Source of the DNA: an uncultured Lachnospiraceae bacterium
GTDB lineage: Bacteria > Bacillota > Clostridia > Lachnospirales > Lachnospiraceae
DNA: 64,000 nucleotides
Reading direction: 5' to 3'
Assembly (NCBI GenBank): GCA_900544445.1
Contig: UQVK01000010.1
Span: forward strand, 3,881 to 67,880
Shown: piece by piece, positions 59,750 through 64,000 of the stretch
Layout: every line of letters begins with the position of its first letter
Position numbering within the stretch: position 1 is the stretch's first letter
Notes under the pieces: model-generated
Told to the model about the DNA's origin: nothing
Seen by the model: the letters and a program-made list of their open reading frames with translations, nothing else
The model's database searches: none
Made by a program: the position numbers and the translations under genes

Positions 59750-60304
59750 TCAGCTCTTATATTGCAGACGGATTTTGTCAGCAATCAGAGCGATGAATTC
59801 CGAATTGGTCGGCTTTCCCTTTCCGGTATTGATGGTATAGCCAAACAGCGCATCCAGCGTTTCCATCCTGCCTCTGCTCCATGCCACCTCAATCGCATGG
59901 CGGATTGCCCGCTCCACACGGCTGGGTGTGGTCTGATACTTCTTTGCGATCGTGGGATACAGGATCTTGGTGATGGAATTGAGCATTTCAATATCCTGAA
60001 CGGACATCATGATCGCTTCCCTCAGATACTGATATCCCTTGATGTGGGCCGGAACACCGATCTCATGGATCATGTCCGTCACGTCCTTTTCCAGACTGCG
60101 CTGCGTCTGACCGGGTGTCTGCGGCACCGTCTGCGCGGACGCATCCAAAGGCTTTTCTTCCTGTGCCGTCAGTTCCGCCACATCTGTTCCTGTCGCAGGA
60201 ACCGTGATCATAATCTGGAATTCTTTATTCGTTTTCATCAGATCGGTCAAAATCTGTACCACTCTTTCGCTGTCCTTCCCCGTACTCATGCGTAACTGTT
60301 CCAT
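59750..60304 (-). CDS. Receiver-less Spo0A-type sporulation regulator
   Basis: 184 residues. Residues about 78-184 are a complete Spo0A effector domain ([73 protein letters not shown]), including the sigma-A contact and DNA-recognition helices. The N-terminal 75 residues are not a receiver: there is no acidic pocket or phosphorylatable aspartate, only a short helix-strand segment and a Thr/Pro/Gln linker. The start at 60304 has GGAGG upstream, and a promoter at 60369-60396 rules out a longer protein. It sits where spo0A normally sits (recN-spoIVB-spo0A), so it may be a constitutive paralogue or a truncated spo0A. Confidence 0.88.
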   Translation of the reverse strand: MEQLRMSTGKDSERVVQILTDLMKTNKEFQIMITVPATGTDVAELTAQEEKPLDASAQTVPQTPGQTQRSLEKDVTDMIHEIGVPAHIKGYQYLREAIMMSVQDIEMLNSITKILYPTIAKKYQTTPSRVERAIRHAIEVAWSRGRMETLDALFGYTINTGKGKPTNSEFIALIADKIRLQYKS

Positions 60305-60368
60305 ATTCGTCCTCCATTCCGAAGCGCTTTTGCCAAAATCCTTTTCTTTTTTGTCTGTTCCTGCACTA

Positions 60369-60396
60369 ATTATATAAGAATGACAAAATATGGCAA
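60369..60396 (-). promoter_or_regulatory. Promoter of the Spo0A-like gene
   Basis: TTGCCA (60391-60396), a 16-base spacer and TATAAT (60369-60374). Upstream are two 6-of-7 matches to the 0A box TGTCGAA (near 60441-60450 and 60499-60510), which would fit autoregulation. Confidence 0.6.
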
Positions 60397-60642
60397 CCTT
60401 CTTTCGTCGCACAAAACGCGTTAAATCGTTAATATTCGATACGTTTTCGACGCTTTCCGTGTCGTATTTACGCGAAACGGGTTGAAATCCGGCGATAATC
60501 GACAGATTCTGCTGTAAGCGAGCTTACATGTCAGACTGTCCTTTCCTATGCCCTTTCCACTGCCACATCCCGGAGCAGTCCGAATCTTCTGTGGGGGCGT
60601 TGACCAGTGCTCGCAGGCTGCTGTGCCTGTCAGCCTGTATCT
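60397..60642. other. Intergenic stretch upstream of the Spo0A-like gene
   Basis: Besides the 0A-box-like sites, only a short hairpin TGTAAGC/GCTTACA (near 60513-60529) and a few G+C-rich palindromes are visible. No remnant of a receiver domain was found in any frame. Confidence 0.45.
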
Positions 60643-61590
60643 TTATTGCATACAATTCATGATCACACTGATCATCATTTCCTTTTCTTCCGGTCTTGAT
60701 TCCGCGATCATGATCGTTAGCGCCACCAATGTTCCATCTTCTATCTTCTTCTTTCCATCAGAAAACAGCGCTTCGTTTTTGTCCAGAAAATACAGAAACA
60801 TTGTTGCCGCAATTCTTTTGTTCCCGTCAAAGAAGCTGTGATTTTTCGTGACAAAATACAAAAGATTGGCCGCCTTTTCCTCCAGCGACTCATAAACATC
60901 CACTCCGCCAAAAGATTGATAAATATTTCCGATGCTCCCCTTAAAGGAATCATCCTTTTCTCTGCCGAACAGATCCGATTCATCGCCAAAGCGCATGCTT
61001 TCTATGACCTCCCTGCATTCTTCATATGTAAGAACATGGGTTGCCTTATTTCCTTTTGGCCGGGTCATGTTCTGATGGTCGTAAGAATCCAGCAAATCGA
61101 GCGCACTGCTGTATTTCTCTATGACAGAAAGCACCTGTTTACTGTCCAGATCATTCTGCGTCCGTTTCATAATCCGTATCACTTCTCCAAGCTGTTTGAT
61201 ACGATTATCATTCACAGCATAACCTTTTAATATGTATTGTTTTAATACAGTGTTTGCCCAGCGGCGAAATTCCACGCCGCGCTTTGATTTGACACGGTAG
61301 CCGACGGAGATGATTACATCCAAGTTGTAATATTCTGTCATGTGAGTTTGCGTTTTTCCCTCGATAGCACCATGCTGAGTGGTAGTCGCAAATTTTGCGA
61401 CCACCACCTGATCCTCTAATTCTTCTTTTAATGCATTGTTAATATGCTTACCGATGGTTTTCACGTCTCTGTCGAACAATTCCGACATCTGATTCCGGTT
61501 TAACCACACGGTATCATTTTCCACAGTTACAGGTAACTTCACCTGTCTGTCTTCCGTTTCAAAAATTACAATCTCATTTTTATTCTGCAC
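60643..61590 (-). CDS. RhuM-Fic/Doc fusion protein, probable toxin
   Basis: 315 residues. The N-terminal half is RhuM-like (TVWLNRNQMSELFDRDVKTIGKHI, NLDVIISVGYRVKSKRGVEFRRWAN). The C-terminal half (about 170-300) is a Fic/Doc domain whose motif reads HSFFDGNKRIA (about 250-260), matching HxFxDGNKR of Doc proteins. These transfer phosphate or AMP groups to target proteins. It overlaps the upstream helix-turn-helix gene by 11 bases, so the pair is likely a toxin-antitoxin module inserted between spoIVB and the Spo0A-like gene. Confidence 0.85.
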   Translation of the reverse strand: MQNKNEIVIFETEDRQVKLPVTVENDTVWLNRNQMSELFDRDVKTIGKHINNALKEELEDQVVVAKFATTTQHGAIEGKTQTHMTEYYNLDVIISVGYRVKSKRGVEFRRWANTVLKQYILKGYAVNDNRIKQLGEVIRIMKRTQNDLDSKQVLSVIEKYSSALDLLDSYDHQNMTRPKGNKATHVLTYEECREVIESMRFGDESDLFGREKDDSFKGSIGNIYQSFGGVDVYESLEEKAANLLYFVTKNHSFFDGNKRIAATMFLYFLDKNEALFSDGKKKIEDGTLVALTIMIAESRPEEKEMMISVIMNCMQ

Positions 61591-61795
61591 CCTGTTCCCT
61601 CTCTTCCTTTTTTGCTGTCAGTTCTTCATATTTCAGCTGATACGCGATCAGCCGCGGGATATATTCAGGCGGCCTTCTGCGTCCCGCTTCCCAATCCTCT
61701 ATTGTCCTCAGAGGAATCCCCATATGAATGGAAAAATCTTTTCTGGATAGTCCAGTCTGTTCCCGAAGCGTTCTAAGCTGTTCTGCCAGATCCAT
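61580..61795 (-). CDS. Xre-type helix-turn-helix protein, probable antitoxin or repressor
   Basis: 71 residues: one helix-turn-helix domain (RTLREQTGLSRKDFSIHMGIPLRTIEDWEAGRRRPPEY) and a charged C-terminal helix (EELTAKKEEREQ). It overlaps the RhuM-Fic gene by 11 bases. Probably represses the pair and may neutralise the toxin; Fic toxins are usually held by a small antitoxin with an inhibitory helix, which I do not see here with certainty. Confidence 0.8.
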   Translation of the reverse strand: MDLAEQLRTLREQTGLSRKDFSIHMGIPLRTIEDWEAGRRRPPEYIPRLIAYQLKYEELTAKKEEREQGAE

Positions 61796-61940
61796 GCCAA
61801 TTACCTCCCTGCGGTATTTTCTTTATTATATAACATTTTTCCTTTTCACGCAATGCGTGTGTTTGTATCAGATGATCCTTTCCTTCACTCCGTCCGGGCT
61901 CAGCTCGAATCCGCTTCGCTTCTTCTCGCTGCCGGCTTTC

Positions 61941-62014
61941 GCCGGATAGTCCGAATAAAGTGAAACGCCCCTTGTAAGCAAGCTTACGGGGCGTTTACTT
62001 TATTCGGACTGCCC
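61941..62014. repeat. Very long hairpin downstream of spoIVB
   Basis: Two arms of about 30 bases (61947-61977 and 61981-62009) pair throughout, with a one-base and a two-base bulge: AGTCCGAATAAAGT, AAACGCCCC and GTAAGC, then their complements. It lies 5 bases after the spoIVB stop, so it probably ends that transcript, although no clear T-run follows. Its position marks the boundary to the RhuM-Fic module. Confidence 0.7.
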
Positions 62015-62018
62015 GGAC

Positions 62019-63347
62019 TCAATGTTCGAGCATGTTTTCAATAAATATCCCATAACCTCTTGTGGGATCGTTGACCAGCACATGCGTTACCGCACCCACA
62101 AGTTTTCCGTTTTGAATGATGGGAGCGCCGCTCATTCCCTGGACGATTCCGCCGGTCAGGGCAAGAAGGCGTTCGTCCGTGACGGTGATTTCCAGGCCAC
62201 GGTTTACGTTGTCGTGATCCAGATGGATCCCCGTGATCTCTATGGTGTAAAGCTCCGGCTCCCCGCCTACGCTGCACAGGATCTCGGCCTCTCCCTCCTC
62301 CACCTCCTGTTTCAGGCCGATGGGCATGGCGGAGGATATGATGTGGGAAGCGGATTCCTCATCCAGGCTTCCGAATATTCCCTTCTCCGTGTTGGCTTCT
62401 ATGGTTCCGATGCGATTATCTTCATTATAATCGATCACGCCGGTCAGTTCTCCGGGGGAACCGTTTTCCCCCTTCGTAATGGATATGATTTCCGTCTTAT
62501 AAAGGCTGCCGCTTTCCAGGTTCATCAGCGCGGCAGTGTCCATGTCGTTGATGCCATGTCCCAGAGCGCCGAAGCTGTTATCCGTATCCAGCCAGGTCAG
62601 AGTGCCGACGCCTTGGGCATTGTCCCGGATCCAGATTCCCAGTTTATATTCCCCGTTCTGATTCTGCTCCGGGGTGAGGCTCACGTCAAACTGCTGTCCG
62701 TCTCGAAGAATCGTAAGAATCATTTCTTCTCCGCCGCTGTCCGCAATGCGCTGCATGAAGGCCGCCTTTCCCGTTACGGTTTCTCCGTCCGCCTTCAGGA
62801 TGTAGTCTCCTTCCTTCAGCAGTCTGGACGCAGGGGCGTTCGTCTGTCCGTCCGGTCCTTCAAATTCCCCGGTGGCGATCACGAGAACCCCTTCCGTTTT
62901 CACGTAAATTCCTATGGGGATTCCGGCAGGGATCAGGGTTTTGTCGTCAATCACCTCAACCTGAACGGTCTTGAAGGGGATCAGGCCGAACAGCCTGAGC
63001 TTCATGGTATAGCTTTCCAGCGCTTCCGCATACAGGGTGATCGGTTCGTTCAGATTTACGGACAGGCTTTTTTGCGGAAGCGGGTTCACAGCGTTCATCC
63101 TGACAGCCGCTACCGCATCCTCACCGCTCTGATTTTCCTTTTCGGCATGTTCTTCCTCCGTATCGTTTCGATACAGCTCCCCTGATACGGGGACGTTCAG
63201 ATCCAGCTCCTGCTGCACGCCCGCGCGGATATGGATCATGCCGGGCACGCGTTCCCAGATCAGAAGCATCCAGCATATGAAAAGCGCCGTTACGGCACAG
63301 ATAAGAATCAGGCACAGGATCAATCTGTATTTTCGTCTCCTTTCCAA
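62019..63347 (-). CDS. spoIVB: SpoIVB peptidase
   Basis: 442 residues, S55 serine peptidase released into the forespore side to activate pro-sigma-K processing. It has one N-terminal membrane segment (about 8-30), a PDZ domain (about 145-225; APASRLLKEGDYILKADG), catalytic histidine in FGALGHGIND (about 263) and catalytic serine in QGMSGAPIIQNG (about 408). The start is taken as TTG at 63347, with AAGGA upstream; TTG eight codons later is possible. It lies 88 bases after recN. Confidence 0.93.
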   Translation of the reverse strand: MERRRKYRLILCLILICAVTALFICWMLLIWERVPGMIHIRAGVQQELDLNVPVSGELYRNDTEEEHAEKENQSGEDAVAAVRMNAVNPLPQKSLSVNLNEPITLYAEALESYTMKLRLFGLIPFKTVQVEVIDDKTLIPAGIPIGIYVKTEGVLVIATGEFEGPDGQTNAPASRLLKEGDYILKADGETVTGKAAFMQRIADSGGEEMILTILRDGQQFDVSLTPEQNQNGEYKLGIWIRDNAQGVGTLTWLDTDNSFGALGHGINDMDTAALMNLESGSLYKTEIISITKGENGSPGELTGVIDYNEDNRIGTIEANTEKGIFGSLDEESASHIISSAMPIGLKQEVEEGEAEILCSVGGEPELYTIEITGIHLDHDNVNRGLEITVTDERLLALTGGIVQGMSGAPIIQNGKLVGAVTHVLVNDPTRGYGIFIENMLEH

Positions 63348-63374
63348 TTCCTCACATCCTTTCCCAAAAACTTG

Positions 63375-63406
63375 AAAAGGACATACATCTGCATGTACGT
63401 CCTTTC
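63375..63406 (-). terminator. Terminator between recN and spoIVB
   Basis: Stem AAAGGAC-TACAT/ATGTA-GTCCTTT (12 pairs, 1 mismatch) with a T-rich end on the minus strand, 30 bases after recN. Confidence 0.7.
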
Positions 63407-63435
63407 TAGTATGTGAAGAATCGGTTTCGGATAAT

Positions 63436-64000
63436 TTAGTATTGTTTTGTATTCTCTGCCATTTCTTTCAATTCTCTGGCATTGGCCAGGGCGCTTTCGG
63501 TCAGTTCGTCTCCTCCCAGCATACGGGCCAGCTCCCTTTCCACCGCATCGCCCTTAATTTCATAAATGGAAGTGGCAGTTGAGCCATTTTCGGATTTTTT
63601 TTCGATGACAAAATGGTTGTCCGCCATGGCCGCGATCTGCGGCAGATGGGTGATGCAGATCACCTGGCGCGCCTTTCCCAAAACTGCCAGCTTCTGGGAG
63701 ACTTTCCAGGCGGTTTTCCCGCTGATTCCCGCATCGATCTCATCGAAAATAAAAGTGTCCTTGTCCTCCTGAGCCGCGGTCACTGTTTTCAGGGCCAGCA
63801 TGATACGGGAAAGTTCGCCGCCGCTGGCAACCTCGGACAGGGGCTTTTTCGGCTCGCCCGGATTGGTGGAGATGCGGAAGGTCACCTCGTCCCAGCCGTC
63901 GGAAGCGGGACGTTCCTTTTTCGTCAGGAAAACATCAAAATCCACTTGGTTGAAATTCAGATCGGAAAGATCCGCGATCAAAAGCTTTGAAAGCTTCTCT
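63436..64000 (-). CDS. recN: DNA repair protein RecN, C-terminal part (runs off the window edge)
   Basis: The frame continues to the edge without a start; 188 codons are visible. Motifs of the RecN/SMC ATPase head: signature SGGELSRIMLALK, Walker B FIFDEIDAGISG and the H-loop ICITHLPQIAAMADNHFV. RecN acts early in double-strand break repair. The order recN-spoIVB-spo0A is standard in Firmicutes. Confidence 0.95.
   Translation of the reverse strand, partial: EKLSKLLIADLSDLNFNQVDFDVFLTKKERPASDGWDEVTFRISTNPGEPKKPLSEVASGGELSRIMLALKTVTAAQEDKDTFIFDEIDAGISGKTAWKVSQKLAVLGKARQVICITHLPQIAAMADNHFVIEKKSENGSTATSIYEIKGDAVERELARMLGGDELTESALANARELKEMAENTKQY

Noticed and set aside
60305..60412. Longer N-terminus for the Spo0A-like protein starting at 60412
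   Set aside because: The 36 extra residues span the promoter at 60369-60396 and lack a ribosome binding site and any receiver motif.

Overview
This window looks like a chromosomal segment of a spore-forming, anaerobic member of the Lachnospiraceae (Clostridia), with an estimated GC content in the mid-50s. The grounds are the gene set and gene order: ispH next to an S1-domain gene, yicC-remA-gmk-rpoZ-rimO-pgsA-cinA, recA-recX-rny, iscS-iscU-mnmA, recN-spoIVB-(spo0A-like), SpoIIM, SpoVB-like and CotF-like spore proteins, and FeoAB and Amt-GlnK fusions. Species cannot be told from the sequence. No rRNA, tRNA or CRISPR array was seen. Most genes are on the minus strand.

Region by region. 1-822: the start of a large membrane protein that runs off the edge. 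0.9-3.65 kb: cmk, ispH and an S1-domain gene, read right to left with overlaps. 3.7-12.4 kb: an accessory island with a bacitracin-type ABC exporter and two-component system, membrane and lipoprotein genes of unknown role, an AbiF-type HEPN gene preceded by a short terminator-ended RNA, and a MazEF-type toxin-antitoxin pair. 12.4-23.4 kb: a BaiN/HI0933 flavoprotein, an RpiR regulator, a NYN-LOTUS protein, a 47-residue membrane peptide, an S66 peptidase, a class I lysyl-tRNA synthetase with a fused tRNA-binding domain, a sulfatase and an Amt-GlnK fusion. 23.66-27.05 kb: a Tn7/Mu-like transposon with imperfect inverted ends and four genes. 27.3-42.6 kb: FeoAB, a GH51 arabinofuranosidase, a GNAT-VOC fusion, iscS-iscU-mnmA, a SpoVB-like flippase, DAHP synthase, a DUF1538 transporter with a duplicated PII-like protein, and SpoIIM. 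42.7-56.2 kb: housekeeping (NUDIX, rny, recX, recA, cinA, pgsA, rimO, rpoZ, gmk, remA, yicC, rqcH). 56.2-64 kb: spore coat proteins, glycogen synthase, a receiver-less Spo0A, an HTH/RhuM-Fic toxin-antitoxin pair, spoIVB and the end of recN.

Three things stand out. (1) The AbiF locus at 10.0-11.1 kb has its own near-consensus promoter, a short hairpin RNA ending in a terminator, and then a HEPN-motif gene: the layout of an RNA-antitoxin system. (2) Three unrelated genes (sulfatase, arabinofuranosidase, recA) carry the same leader architecture: a 30-38 nt hairpin-plus-Shine-Dalgarno block repeated directly on both sides of a 53-58 nt core with two hairpins. Two of the cores are homologous, with compensatory stem changes. 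(3) The spo0A position downstream of spoIVB holds a Spo0A effector domain without a receiver, and a toxin-antitoxin pair lies between the two genes. A second intergenic repeat family, of hairpin type and opening GTTACT on one strand, occurs at 3.74, 27.13 and 45.05 kb.
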